From Hyphomicrobiales bacterium (lineage in GTDB: Bacteria > Pseudomonadota > Alphaproteobacteria > Rhizobiales > Devosiaceae): a stretch of DNA of 59,536 nt. The translations under genes and the position numbers were made by a program. Shown here one piece after another: positions 8,530-17,480 of the stretch (positions within the stretch are counted from its first letter, which is position 1; every line of letters starts with the position of its first letter). The DNA lies in contig JAMONZ010000109.1 of assembly GCA_027066315.1 (NCBI GenBank), positions 1 through 59,536 on the forward strand, read 5' to 3'. The notes beneath the pieces were generated by a model. That model saw nothing but the letters and a program-made list of their open reading frames with translations. It did no database searches and was not told the DNA's origin.

Positions 8530-9747
8530 ATGACTTATAATAAAAATATTAATCCAATGTGCAATCAAAAAAACCTATCTGCGCAAACAATGCTTGTGCA
8601 TAGCGGCACAGATCGCACAAGACATGGGGAAACATCTGAGGCTATATATTTTAATTCTGGATTTACCTATGAAAATTCAGAACTAGCAGAGGCTCGCTTT
8701 AAAGGTGATGAAAATGCCAAGGGGCATATTTATTCTCGTTTTTCAAACCCAAGTGTTGATATGTTTCAAACACGTATGGCAACTTTTGAGGGGGCAGAGG
8801 CAGCTCGTGCAACAGCTACGGGAATGGCGGCGGTTACAACTGCGCTTATGTCACAGGTAAAAGCTGGCGATCATGTTGTTGGGGCAAGGGCGTTATTTGG
8901 CTCTTGTCGATATGTGGTTGAGGATTTTTTGCCTCGTTTTGGAGTTAGCTCAACCCTAGTTGATGGGCGTGAGCCAGAAAATTTTGCTAAAGCAATGAGG
9001 CCAAATACCAAGGCTATTTTTATTGAAACACCTACCAACCCAACACTTGAACTTGTAGATATAAAGGCTGTAGCTGATATTGCTCATGCACATGGTGCAG
9101 TGCTAATTGTTGATAATGTTTTTGCAACTCCCGTTTGGCAAAAACCGCTTGAGCTTGGTGCAGATTTGGTAACATATTCTGCAACAAAGCATATTGATGG
9201 GCAGGGACGAGCTTTGGGTGGAATTATCCTTGGCTCAGAAGAAATCATCTCAGCTGATATTCACACGTTTATTCGCCAAACCGGCCCTTCATTAAGCCCA
9301 TTTAACGCTTGGATTTTGCTTAAAGGGCTTGAAACTCTTTCCCTAAGAGTTGAGAGAATGAGCGAAAATGCGGCTAAAATTGCTGATTTTTTAGCTACAC
9401 ATAAAAAAATCTCAACATTATTTTATCCGCATCATAAAGCCCACCCACAATATGAGTTGGGCAAACGCCAGATGAAAAATGGCTCAACTATGGTTTCGTT
9501 TGAAGTAAACGGCGGCCAAGAAGAGGCGTTTAGATTAGCTAATGCTTTGAGCATTATTTTGATTTCGAATAACCTTGGCGATGCAAAGTCAATAATTTCG
9601 CACCCATCAACCACCACTCATCAGCGTTTTTCTGAAGAGGAGCGACTAGAGCAAGGCATAAATCGCTCGCTCTTAAGGCTTTCAGTTGGACTTGAAGATG
9701 TTGGCGATTTGATTAAAGATTTGGATTTTGCACTAGAGCAAGTTTAG
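8530..9747 (+). CDS. metZ: O-succinylhomoserine sulfhydrylase
   Basis: The 405-aa product is a PLP-dependent Cys/Met metabolism enzyme. The PLP lysine lies in YSATKHIDGQGR. Other landmarks are YSRFSNPSVDMFQTRMATFEGAEAA near the start, FIETPTNPTLELVDI, and the C-terminal SIISHPSTTTHQRFSEEER. It makes homocysteine from O-succinylhomoserine and sulfide, and it could accept O-acetylhomoserine. I chose the ATG at 8530 over the TTG at 8518 because a GGA sits 7 bp upstream and homologues begin near there. I looked for a SAM-II riboswitch in the 120-bp leader and could not see one. Confidence 0.92.
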   Translation: MTYNKNINPMCNQKNLSAQTMLVHSGTDRTRHGETSEAIYFNSGFTYENSELAEARFKGDENAKGHIYSRFSNPSVDMFQTRMATFEGAEAARATATGMAAVTTALMSQVKAGDHVVGARALFGSCRYVVEDFLPRFGVSSTLVDGREPENFAKAMRPNTKAIFIETPTNPTLELVDIKAVADIAHAHGAVLIVDNVFATPVWQKPLELGADLVTYSATKHIDGQGRALGGIILGSEEIISADIHTFIRQTGPSLSPFNAWILLKGLETLSLRVERMSENAAKIADFLATHKKISTLFYPHHKAHPQYELGKRQMKNGSTMVSFEVNGGQEEAFRLANALSIILISNNLGDAKSIISHPSTTTHQRFSEEERLEQGINRSLLRLSVGLEDVGDLIKDLDFALEQV

Positions 9748-9774
9748 GAATTTAAAGACCGTTTTAATTATAGA

Positions 9775-9827
9775 GTTAAGGTTTGTTCCGATAAACCTTA
9801 ACCCTAGCGTCCTTGCGGATTTAATCC
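9775..9827. repeat. Intergenic palindromic element after metZ
   Basis: A perfect 10-bp inverted repeat (GTTAAGGTTT / AAACCTTAAC, 8-nt loop, 9775-9802) is followed 14 bp later by a second perfect palindrome, GGATT-T-AATCC (9817-9827). Neither strand has a T run after the first hairpin, so it is not a classic terminator. The layout resembles short extragenic palindromic repeats, but only one copy lies in this window. Confidence 0.5.
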
Positions 9828-9848
9828 ACAATCCAGCAGTGCTAAGTT

Positions 9849-9992
9849 TTATCCAATTTTCACGGTTAAAATATATTCTGGTTTAATGTCTGTATTTTTC
9901 TCATACTCAATTAGCCCTAGGAATCTTTTACTTACTTTAAAAGCAGCTTCTATTCCCTCTCCAATAGATTGAGTAATTTCTTTTGCGTCCAT
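9849..9992 (-). CDS. Small 47-aa ORF downstream of brnTA, possibly a truncated gene
   Basis: The frame starts with ATG at 9992, six bases after a strong AGGAG site, and encodes 47 aa (begins MDAKEITQSIGEGIEAAF, ends YILTVKIG). It starts 10 bp after the brnA stop, so it is probably the third gene of that operon. I do not recognise the family. After the TAA the same frame stays open for 14 codons before the next stop, inside the palindromic element, so the gene may be the 5' part of a longer ancestor cut short by a nonsense change. It could also be a genuine small protein. Confidence 0.55.
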   Translation of the reverse strand: MDAKEITQSIGEGIEAAFKVSKRFLGLIEYEKNTDIKPEYILTVKIG

Positions 9993-10001
9993 ATTACACT
10001 C

Positions 10002-10262
10002 CTACCCCTGATGAGCCGCAACATAAGCCGCTAATATTGCTGCCATTTTGCTTGTATAACCTTTTGGATTTTGCTTTTTGAAATAGGCAATTGTTTCTTG
10101 GTCAAGGCGTAGGCTTATATTTGGTTTATTGCGCGGTGGCGTTAGTTTGGCATTTTTCCAGAAATTCTCGTCTAGTTCAGGAATATCACTAAAATCAATT
10201 TCTGAATCTGGACGCTTAGCTAGCTCTTTAGGAGTCAAAGGTTTTTTGTAACTCTTCTTCAT
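10002..10262 (-). CDS. brnA: BrnA-like antitoxin
   Basis: From the ATG at 10262 the product is about 86 aa. The N-terminal half is acidic and flexible (DSEIDFSDIPELDENFWKNA). The C-terminal half is a ribbon-helix-helix segment (ISLRLDQETIAYFKKQ...GYTSKMAAILAAYV), as in BrnA. BrnA binds the BrnT toxin and the operon operator. A longer frame runs to 10319, but the internal ATG has an AGGA site at good spacing and gives the usual family start. It overlaps the 3' end of brnT by 35 bp, the normal arrangement for this module. Confidence 0.88.
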   Translation of the reverse strand: MKKSYKKPLTPKELAKRPDSEIDFSDIPELDENFWKNAKLTPPRNKPNISLRLDQETIAYFKKQNPKGYTSKMAAILAAYVAAHQG

Positions 10263-10518
10263 AATGTTTCCTTTCTTTTTTGCTGGCTTGCCTTGCAGAA
10301 ATAATACGGCAGATACCATTTCTATCAGTATGGATTATCGCTAAATAAGTAACCTGATTTATTCTACCAATGCTAATTTCACGAACTTCACCATAATCAT
10401 TATGATCATCGATATAATCTAACGTAAAACTTTCGAATATAGCAGATGCCTGCTCAAATGAAACACCATGTTTTTTGATATTCTTTTGGTTCTTACTTTC
10501 GTCCCACTCAAATTTCAT
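10228..10518 (-). CDS. brnT: BrnT-like toxin
   Basis: The 96-aa product shows the full BrnT pattern: KFEWDESKNQKNIKKHGVSF at the start, then AIFESFTLDYIDD, REISIGRI, TYLAIIHTDR and IRIISARQASKKERKHYEE-like residues at the end. BrnT is a RelE-fold ribonuclease that blocks translation and is neutralised by BrnA. A GAGGG site lies just before the ATG. A palindrome upstream probably serves as the autoregulatory operator. With brnA it forms a type II toxin-antitoxin system, the only accessory-type module seen in the left half of the window. Confidence 0.9.
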   Translation of the reverse strand: MKFEWDESKNQKNIKKHGVSFEQASAIFESFTLDYIDDHNDYGEVREISIGRINQVTYLAIIHTDRNGICRIISARQASKKERKHYEEELQKTFDS

Positions 10519-10527
10519 TGCACCCTC

Positions 10528-10557
10528 ATTATATAATGTAATACAAATTGCATTACA
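10528..10557 (-). promoter_or_regulatory. Probable brnTA promoter and operator
   Basis: A TATAAT box (minus strand, 10528-10533) abuts an inverted repeat TGTAAT-N9-ATTACA (10537-10557). A repressor bound there would cover the promoter, which fits BrnA autoregulation. The box is only about 10 bp from the brnT ATG, so the mRNA would be nearly leaderless or another start site is used. Confidence 0.5.
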
Positions 10558-10596
10558 ACCCCTTGTACTTATCCTACCTACCCCAACCCAAAACCC

Positions 10597-11205
10597 TTAA
10601 TCTAAAAACACCTTCTTAGCGTGCAAGAGCCGCATTGTTGCGGTGTAGAAAGCTACTACGCCAAAAATTAGTGCCAAAAAGGGGAATAGTTTTGGCCAGA
10701 TACATATTATAATGAAGAGAATGATTGTCTCGCTTCCCTCCATTAATCCCCCGCTAAAATAAATTGACTTTTCGCTCTGTTTATCACCCTTTAATTCATG
10801 TTTTTGTGCCAAAATTGCATAACCTAAAAATGTTGCGCCATTAAAATAAAAACTTACCAATAAAAAAGCTCCAGCAATTGCATTTGCACTTGGGTTAGCC
10901 ACAATAAAGCCAAAAACAACTGCGCCATAAAATAAAAAATCAACACTAATATCTAAATATCCGCCAAAGTCGGTTTTTTTAGTAGCACGAGCCACCGCCC
11001 CATCAAGCCCATCGGCAATGCGTGATAAAATAATCAATAATAGCGCAAATAAAAACCAATTTGCAGCAATTGCAATTGCACCAGCAAGCCCAATGGTTAA
11101 GCCAAAAAGCGTTATTGCATTTGCGCTTATCCCTGCTTTTACCAGTATTAGTGCAATTTTATTTAGTGTTGGGTCAATTAATTTGCGAATTGGGGCATCT
11201 AGCAT
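10597..11205 (-). CDS. CDP-alcohol phosphatidyltransferase family protein
   Basis: The 202-aa membrane protein has the CDP-alcohol phosphotransferase signature D-G-x2-A-R-x8-G-x3-D-x3-D, seen as DGLDGAVARATKKTDFGGYL followed by DISVD (about residues 66-90). These enzymes join an alcohol to a CDP-activated lipid in the inner membrane. The alcohol (glycerol phosphate, inositol, choline or other) cannot be read from the sequence. Several hydrophobic helices are evident. It stands alone, divergent from trkH. Confidence 0.85.
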   Translation of the reverse strand: MLDAPIRKLIDPTLNKIALILVKAGISANAITLFGLTIGLAGAIAIAANWFLFALLLIILSRIADGLDGAVARATKKTDFGGYLDISVDFLFYGAVVFGFIVANPSANAIAGAFLLVSFYFNGATFLGYAILAQKHELKGDKQSEKSIYFSGGLMEGSETIILFIIICIWPKLFPFLALIFGVVAFYTATMRLLHAKKVFLD

Positions 11206-11297
11206 TTATAAGTTTCTTTTTTATCGAAATTTTATTCTTGCTTAAACCATAGTATATCAAGCAGTATTAAGCCAACAATCAGTTTTTTGAGATTTTA

Positions 11298-12746
11298 ATG
11301 GAATTAAGACCAATATTGTCGCTAATAGGTCAGCTTGTCGCAATACTTGGGATTGCCATGCTATTACCCGCCATTACAGATGCCTTGGCTGGGCATGCTG
11401 AGTGGCAAGTTTTTGCAATTTCTTCGCTTTTAACCACCCTATTTGGAGCTGGAATGTGGGCTAGTGCATCTGGAAAAACTCAATCGCTTAACTTAAGGCA
11501 GGCTTTTTTACTTACAGTTTTGATATGGGTGGCACTTACTTTATTTGGCTCTTTACCTTTTATTTGGAGTTCCACAGATTTAAGCCTCACCGATGCGATT
11601 TTTGAATCTATGTCAGGCATTACCACAACTGGTGCAACCGTCATGACTGAACTAGATCATGCCCCCCCTGGGATATTATTATGGCGTGGATTATTGCAAT
11701 GGTTTGGCGGTTTGGGAATTGTGGTTATGGCAATTGCCGTTTTACCAACACTAAAGGTTGGTGGCATGCAGATGTTTAGGGCTGAAGCATTTGAAACACC
11801 TGATAAAATTTTGCCGCAAGCAGCGCAGATTGCTGGTGGAATGACCACAATTTATGGCATTTTAACCCTTTCTTGCGCTTTTGCTTATTGGGCATTTGGC
11901 ATGGATATGTTTGAGGCAATTGTGCATGCAATGACAACAGTTGCTACGGGGGGGTTTTCAACCCGTGATGGAGGATTTGAATCGTTTCATTCAACTGCGC
12001 TTGACTATGTTGCCATTATTTTTATGCTTTTAGGGGCTTTGCCATTTGTGCTTTATCTTGTTGCACTACAATATGGGCAATGGAAAAAACTCTTCCAAGA
12101 TTCACAAGTAAGGGTATTTTTATCCATTGTCTTGATAGTTACTCTAGCGATGACTTGGCAACAAATATCTAACTCAATTTATTCAGGCGAGGAGGCGTTT
12201 CGCCATGCACTTTTTTCTGTCACCTCAATCATAACTGGCACAGGATACGCAACAATTGACTATGGAGCATGGGGGGCTTTTTCGATAACAACATTTTTTA
12301 TGTTAACCTTTATTGGCGGTTGCACTGGATCTACTTCATGCGGAATAAAAGTTTTTAGGTTTCAGGTTCTGGCTCGTGATCTTTATCAACATGTAAGGCA
12401 AATACTTTATCCAAATACGGTTCATATCAAACGCTATAATGGCATGCCCCTAACCGATGATGTTTCTACCTCGGTGCAATCATTTGTGTTTTTATATTTC
12501 TTTAGTTTCATAATATTATCAATCGCCCTTGCCTTTACAGGTCTTGACGCAACAACCGCATTTTCAGGTGCTGCCACCGCAATTTCAAATGTTGGCCCTG
12601 GTTTGGGTGAGATAATTGGCCCGTCTGGTAATTTTTCAACCCTGCCTGATATATCTAAGTGGCTAATAATTGCAGGAATGTTAATCGGACGATTAGAGAT
12701 TTTAATTATTTTGGTGCTGTTTACCCCAAGGTTTTGGCGTGGTTGA
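11298..12746 (+). CDS. trkH: TrkH-family potassium uptake protein
   Basis: The 482-aa product is a TrkH/KtrB-type potassium channel subunit with about ten membrane helices. Selectivity-filter loops are visible as SMSGITTTGATVM (first repeat), TTVATGGFSTRDGG (second), FSVTSIITGTGYAT (third) and ATAISNVGPGLGEI (fourth). The LLQWFGGLGIVVMAIAVLP and GGCTGSTSCGIKVFR blocks are typical of TrkH. It would need a TrkA-type cytoplasmic gate, which is not in the window. The ATG gives the full family N-terminus. Confidence 0.93.
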   Translation: MELRPILSLIGQLVAILGIAMLLPAITDALAGHAEWQVFAISSLLTTLFGAGMWASASGKTQSLNLRQAFLLTVLIWVALTLFGSLPFIWSSTDLSLTDAIFESMSGITTTGATVMTELDHAPPGILLWRGLLQWFGGLGIVVMAIAVLPTLKVGGMQMFRAEAFETPDKILPQAAQIAGGMTTIYGILTLSCAFAYWAFGMDMFEAIVHAMTTVATGGFSTRDGGFESFHSTALDYVAIIFMLLGALPFVLYLVALQYGQWKKLFQDSQVRVFLSIVLIVTLAMTWQQISNSIYSGEEAFRHALFSVTSIITGTGYATIDYGAWGAFSITTFFMLTFIGGCTGSTSCGIKVFRFQVLARDLYQHVRQILYPNTVHIKRYNGMPLTDDVSTSVQSFVFLYFFSFIILSIALAFTGLDATTAFSGAATAISNVGPGLGEIIGPSGNFSTLPDISKWLIIAGMLIGRLEILIILVLFTPRFWRG

Positions 12747-12801
12747 ACATAATATATCACCTTGCAAAACTTAGGAAAATAAAAATGGGCAAAACAAAAT
12801 T

Positions 12802-15800
12802 TCAACTAGAGGCGAGAAAAATATTATGTGGTTTTTCATGATGCTCACCGCTTATTAATTGCGTAAAACTTGAGCTGTTTGGGGTCAAAAATAGCCATTT
12901 GAGAAATGCTTTAAAATCCTCACCTACCGCTATAAATGCTGGCACTAAAAACAGCACTAATAGGGTTGATAAAGCTAAGCCAAACACGATTGTTACTGCC
13001 ATTGGGATTAGAAATTGCGCTTGCAGGCTTTTTTCAAATAATAACGGAGTTAGGCCGCCTATTGTTGTAAGAGAGGTGAGCAATACTGCCCTTAAACGAT
13101 CTTTGCCTGCCCCAGTTGCTGCCAAGCGCAAACCTTCTCCACTTGCAAGCCTTTCTTGCAAACGAGAGATTAGCACGATTGAATCATTGACCAAAATCCC
13201 TGCCAAGCCAAGCAGACCCATTATTGAAATCATGGTTAGATTTATACCCAAAATATAATGCCCCCAAATCGCCCCGACTGATCCGAAAGGGATTATCATC
13301 ATGACAGCAATTGGAGAAAAATATGACTGGAAAATCCACGCAATGATTATATACATAACTCCAAAAGCAATGATTGCGCCTAATTTTATATCACCAAAAG
13401 CGGCCTGAGTTTCAGCACTTTCACCACCAAGACTATAATCGACTTTATGTTTTGAAACTATTTGATCTAAATAACTCTCCTCAAGCCTTTTTAAAATTTC
13501 ACCTGCATCTATTCCATCTTCAACATCGGCTCGGGTTGCCACAACTGCTTTACCATCTTCTCTATTAATGCGAGAAAAACCTTGCTTTTCATCAATATTT
13601 ACCAAAGTTGAAAGTGGCACAAACCCACCCTTGGGCGCACGCACCCAAAGCTCACGCAAAGCGGCCGAGCCTTTTGCTTTTGTCTCATAAACAAGGCGGA
13701 TAGATATTTCCTCTTCTTCTGAAACAATTGTCCTAACTAATCGACCCTCAAATGCATCTCTTATTTGCTGGCTTAAACTATCAAGACTAAAACCCAATGC
13801 TACGCCTCGCTCATTAAGACTTATTGTTAATTCTGGTGATCCATAGCGCAAACTATCTGAAATAGCCGTAACGCCGTTAAACCCCTCTAGTATATTTTGC
13901 AATTCCTCAGAGGCTTGTTTTAACACTAATGTTGTAGCACCAGAAAATTCTATATCAATTGCTCTGCCTTGTGGCCCGCCTCGAACATCACGAACATTAA
14001 TCCGCTCAACTCCTGCAACTTTTGGAATAGCTATTCTTAGAGCTTGAGTTAAAACGCTTGTGCGAACTTCTCGCTCCTCTGATGGCACAAGATAGACATT
14101 AAAATTTGCTCCACTATTTTCAATATCAAGCTGAGCAAAAGTTGTTTGAATAAGTTTTTCTCCTTCTGGCGCAAGATCAGTCTCTACCTTTGTAACCGCA
14201 GTTTCAATTTGGAAAATTATATCTTCCATTTGATTTTGTGGAATTCCTGGTTGAAATGATGCAAAAATATTAAAATTATCACCCTCGGCGGTTGGGAAAA
14301 AATCAAAGCCTAATTTGCCTGATGTTATTAACGCCCCACCCATAATTGAAACCGAGATTGCAATTGCAATTGTTGCATAACGCCAGCGGAAAGATAAATT
14401 GAGCAACCAGCCAACAATCACCTCACGAAAAAAAGTAAATCCTTTATCAAAAGTCCTTCGGTAAGCATTTGGCTGTTTGCGTTTTTTTGGCATGGAGTGG
14501 GCAAGGTGACCAGGGAGAATAAAAAAGCACTCAAATGCCGAGGCAATCAAGACGGCCATAACTACCAACGGCAAAGCAGACATAATCTGCCCTACAATAC
14601 CACCAACAACCAAGATTGGGCCAAAGGCTGCCATGGTGGTGAGCGATGCGGCAATGACGGGAGCAGCCATTTTACCAGCTCCTGAGATAGCCGCATTTTG
14701 TGGACTATCGCCAAGTTCGTATCTGGTGGCCGTGTGTTCGCCCACAACAATAGCATCATCAACGATTATGCCAAGCGTCATCATTAAAGCAAACATCGAA
14801 ATCATATTAATGGTTTGACCTGTTAAATACATAACACCAAGGGTAGCTAAAACAGAAATTGGAATGCCAATTGCAACCCAAAATGCAAATCTAAAATCAA
14901 GGAAGATAAATAGTATAAGCAAAACTAAAGCCAAGCCGCCTAAACCATTGGTGATTAACAAAGAGAGCCTATTATCAACTAATTCTGCGGTAGCAGCAAA
15001 AACCTCAATATTCATTGTGGGTGGAAGGGTTTGCTCAATTTCATCAATATAGGCTTTTACTTTTTCGTATGCCTCAATTGTATCGGTGGACATTGAGCGT
15101 GATACAATAATTTTAATCGCCTGTTCGCCCCGCATAAAACCAAGGCTATCACCTTCTTCAAACTTATCGCTTACACGCGCAATGTCGCTAAATGCTAAGG
15201 TCTGGCCAGAGTTGGCAACCTCAAATTCTGCCTTTTCAATTGATTGGACTGAAATTTCTGGGGCAACACCTCTTATTTGTGCATCAAAATCACCCGATAA
15301 ACTACCCGCAGGTCTATCAACAATATTTGGTAAAAGAAATTTTGATAAATCATTTAGGGTTAAATCTAATTGGCGAAGTTTATTTTCATCAACTGCAATT
15401 TCAAACTCACGAGAGCGAAAGCCACTTAAATCTACCTTATCAAGCCCAGCATCAAGCAGACCATCACGGATTTCAAGTGCATAATTTCTTAAAGTTTGCT
15501 CAGGAACTGGCCCTGATATTCCAATGGACACAACAGGGTCATAAAATTTAGCAACGCTTACCTTTGGCTCATCAGCACTCTGCGGTAAATTTGGAACTGA
15601 CATTACTGCCGCATCAACTAATCGCTCTGCTTCTGTTATGTCGGTGTTTCGCTCAAATGATAACGTGATACGGGCACTACCCTCTCGTGCCACTGAGCTT
15701 ATCTCTGTTACACCATCTAAAAACCGAACTGCGGGTTCAATTGGAAGAAGTATATTTTTTTCAATATCTTTTGCGCTCGCCCCGCTCCAGATAATTGAAA

Positions 15801-15963
15801 CCGAAACCATGGGGATTTCAATTGTTGGCATTAGCTGACGGTTAAGTTTTGAAATTCCATAAAAACCAAATAACATTAAAAGCAACATAAACAGATTTGC
15901 TGCATTACGATGGTGAACTATTTTTGCTATAAAACCGCTTGTTTGCTGCTCAGAGGGGCGCAT
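12802..15963 (-). CDS. RND-family efflux transporter (AcrB/MexF-like inner membrane pump)
   Basis: The 1053-aa product has the duplicated RND plan: a first helix near residues 20-38, a large periplasmic domain, a membrane block with the proton-relay aspartates in GIIVDDAIVVGEHTA, then a second copy ending with MGLLGLAGILVNDSIVLISRL and LTSLTTIGGLTPLLFEKS. It would form the inner-membrane trimer of a tripartite pump, with the adaptor encoded just upstream. The overlap with the adaptor is TAATG, so the two are translated together. No TolC-like gene is present here. The substrate is unknown; drugs, detergents or metabolites are all possible. Confidence 0.93.
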   Translation of the reverse strand: MRPSEQQTSGFIAKIVHHRNAANLFMLLLMLFGFYGISKLNRQLMPTIEIPMVSVSIIWSGASAKDIEKNILLPIEPAVRFLDGVTEISSVAREGSARITLSFERNTDITEAERLVDAAVMSVPNLPQSADEPKVSVAKFYDPVVSIGISGPVPEQTLRNYALEIRDGLLDAGLDKVDLSGFRSREFEIAVDENKLRQLDLTLNDLSKFLLPNIVDRPAGSLSGDFDAQIRGVAPEISVQSIEKAEFEVANSGQTLAFSDIARVSDKFEEGDSLGFMRGEQAIKIIVSRSMSTDTIEAYEKVKAYIDEIEQTLPPTMNIEVFAATAELVDNRLSLLITNGLGGLALVLLILFIFLDFRFAFWVAIGIPISVLATLGVMYLTGQTINMISMFALMMTLGIIVDDAIVVGEHTATRYELGDSPQNAAISGAGKMAAPVIAASLTTMAAFGPILVVGGIVGQIMSALPLVVMAVLIASAFECFFILPGHLAHSMPKKRKQPNAYRRTFDKGFTFFREVIVGWLLNLSFRWRYATIAIAISVSIMGGALITSGKLGFDFFPTAEGDNFNIFASFQPGIPQNQMEDIIFQIETAVTKVETDLAPEGEKLIQTTFAQLDIENSGANFNVYLVPSEEREVRTSVLTQALRIAIPKVAGVERINVRDVRGGPQGRAIDIEFSGATTLVLKQASEELQNILEGFNGVTAISDSLRYGSPELTISLNERGVALGFSLDSLSQQIRDAFEGRLVRTIVSEEEEISIRLVYETKAKGSAALRELWVRAPKGGFVPLSTLVNIDEKQGFSRINREDGKAVVATRADVEDGIDAGEILKRLEESYLDQIVSKHKVDYSLGGESAETQAAFGDIKLGAIIAFGVMYIIIAWIFQSYFSPIAVMMIIPFGSVGAIWGHYILGINLTMISIMGLLGLAGILVNDSIVLISRLQERLASGEGLRLAATGAGKDRLRAVLLTSLTTIGGLTPLLFEKSLQAQFLIPMAVTIVFGLALSTLLVLFLVPAFIAVGEDFKAFLKWLFLTPNSSSFTQLISGEHHEKPHNIFLASS

Positions 15964-17390
15964 TAATTTCTCCGAACTCTTTGAGGGGCAGTCTCAGTAG
16001 AATTTGGCACTAAGGTTTGACTTGAGTTTTTATCTGCCTCTCTTGGTGGCAAATCCTGCCCCTCAATGCTAACTTTTAGGCCATCGCCTGCTTGTGCTAA
16101 TCTGGTGGTAATAACTTGCTGGCCAATAGCAATATCGGCTCTAATAATAACATTTTCTCCATCACGAACTAAAAGCTCCGCATCAATTCTTTTCATACGG
16201 CCATTATCAAAGACATAAATATGCGAGTTTTCATAAAGAGCCGTTTCTGGCAAAGAATAACTATTTTCATATAAAAGACCTGCTATCTCAACCTCTACAA
16301 AAGTGCCTGGTTTCATGTCTGAAATATTCTTACCTTTTAATGATGCAAAAACTTCAACTCCGCCTCGTAATGCGTTAACTTGCGCCCCTATGCGAGAAAT
16401 TTCACCCATTAAAATTATTGGATTTGGCTCAATATCCCAATTAACAATCACCTCACGACCAATTAAGCCAGATTTGAGCAGATAACCATATTGGCTATCC
16501 GAAAGAGTAAAACTAACCTCAAGGCTGTTTTGCTCATATAGTTTTGCAATAATTTCATTGGCTGTAAGCACACGCCCAAGTTCAGCAGTCTTTGAAATAA
16601 CTACGCCATCAAATGGTGAGATTATTCTTGTATTATCAAGCGCATTTTGAGCTTTTTCTAATGCCCATTTAGCCCGTAAAATTGCATTTTCTTGCTTTTT
16701 CATAGAAGTTTGCTGAACAATGATTGAGCTTTTTCTTTGTTCTAAAACCTGTTCACGTTGCGAGATTAAAAATTCGCTATTCTCTAAATCTTTATCAGTT
16801 AATGATCCTGATTTATTCAAAGCAACTGCTCGCTCAAGATCATGTTGAGCCATTTGCAATTGTGTGTTTGCAACATTTAGGTTTATTTTTTCAAGTAATG
16901 TTTGCTCTTTTGAAATTGTTAATTGCAATTGTGCATCGCTTAAAGCTGCCTTGGTATCAGACAATGCTCCTTCATAATTGAACGGATCAATTTGCAAAAT
17001 TTGCTCGCCTTTGCTCACAAAACCACCCACCATTAAATTATCTGAAATATCGATTATTTCGCCCGAAACTTGCGCCCTTATATCAAGAGTTTTGCTAGCA
17101 ATAATTTCACCAGATGCATTGATAAAGGGGCTAAAACTGCCAATTTCTGGTTTTATAACCGCAACTGTAAAGCTACGCTCTCGTGCTTGCCTTTGGGGAG
17201 GTTCTGCTTTGTTTGAAATCATTTTATTGGCAAGAAAAACTGCTCCAACAATGATTAAAATAGCAAAAGTTAGTCGCCAAATTATAGAAAAAATCCTTCT
17301 TCCGTTTTTTTCTATTAGTTCTGGTTTAGCTAGTTTATCTGCCGATTTTGGCAAAATATTACTTGATTTTTTGATCTCAGAATCACCCAA
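15963..17390 (-). CDS. RND efflux periplasmic adaptor (HlyD/MFP family)
   Basis: The 475-aa product has a short cytoplasmic tail, one membrane helix (about residues 31-55), and then lipoyl-like halves (GEIIASKTLDIRAQVSGEI and ISPFDGVVISKTAELG) flanking a coiled-coil hairpin (about residues 130-260), followed by a beta-barrel region. This is the adaptor that links an RND pump to an outer-membrane channel. No ATG gives the whole N-terminus; the TTG at 17390, eight bases after AAGGGG, is the likely start. The C-terminal 40 residues are polar and probably disordered. Confidence 0.92.
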   Translation of the reverse strand: MGDSEIKKSSNILPKSADKLAKPELIEKNGRRIFSIIWRLTFAILIIVGAVFLANKMISNKAEPPQRQARERSFTVAVIKPEIGSFSPFINASGEIIASKTLDIRAQVSGEIIDISDNLMVGGFVSKGEQILQIDPFNYEGALSDTKAALSDAQLQLTISKEQTLLEKINLNVANTQLQMAQHDLERAVALNKSGSLTDKDLENSEFLISQREQVLEQRKSSIIVQQTSMKKQENAILRAKWALEKAQNALDNTRIISPFDGVVISKTAELGRVLTANEIIAKLYEQNSLEVSFTLSDSQYGYLLKSGLIGREVIVNWDIEPNPIILMGEISRIGAQVNALRGGVEVFASLKGKNISDMKPGTFVEVEIAGLLYENSYSLPETALYENSHIYVFDNGRMKRIDAELLVRDGENVIIRADIAIGQQVITTRLAQAGDGLKVSIEGQDLPPREADKNSSQTLVPNSTETAPQRVRRN

Positions 17391-17480
17391 TAATCAATCC
17401 CCTTTTTCTACTCCACTAGCTATACGCCAATAAAAAAGAAATACAAATTAATGATTGGTAATATTTTGCTCTAGATAGCT

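Noticed and set aside
9775-9802. Hairpin read as an intrinsic terminator of metZ
   Set aside because: The stem is perfect but neither strand has a T run after it.
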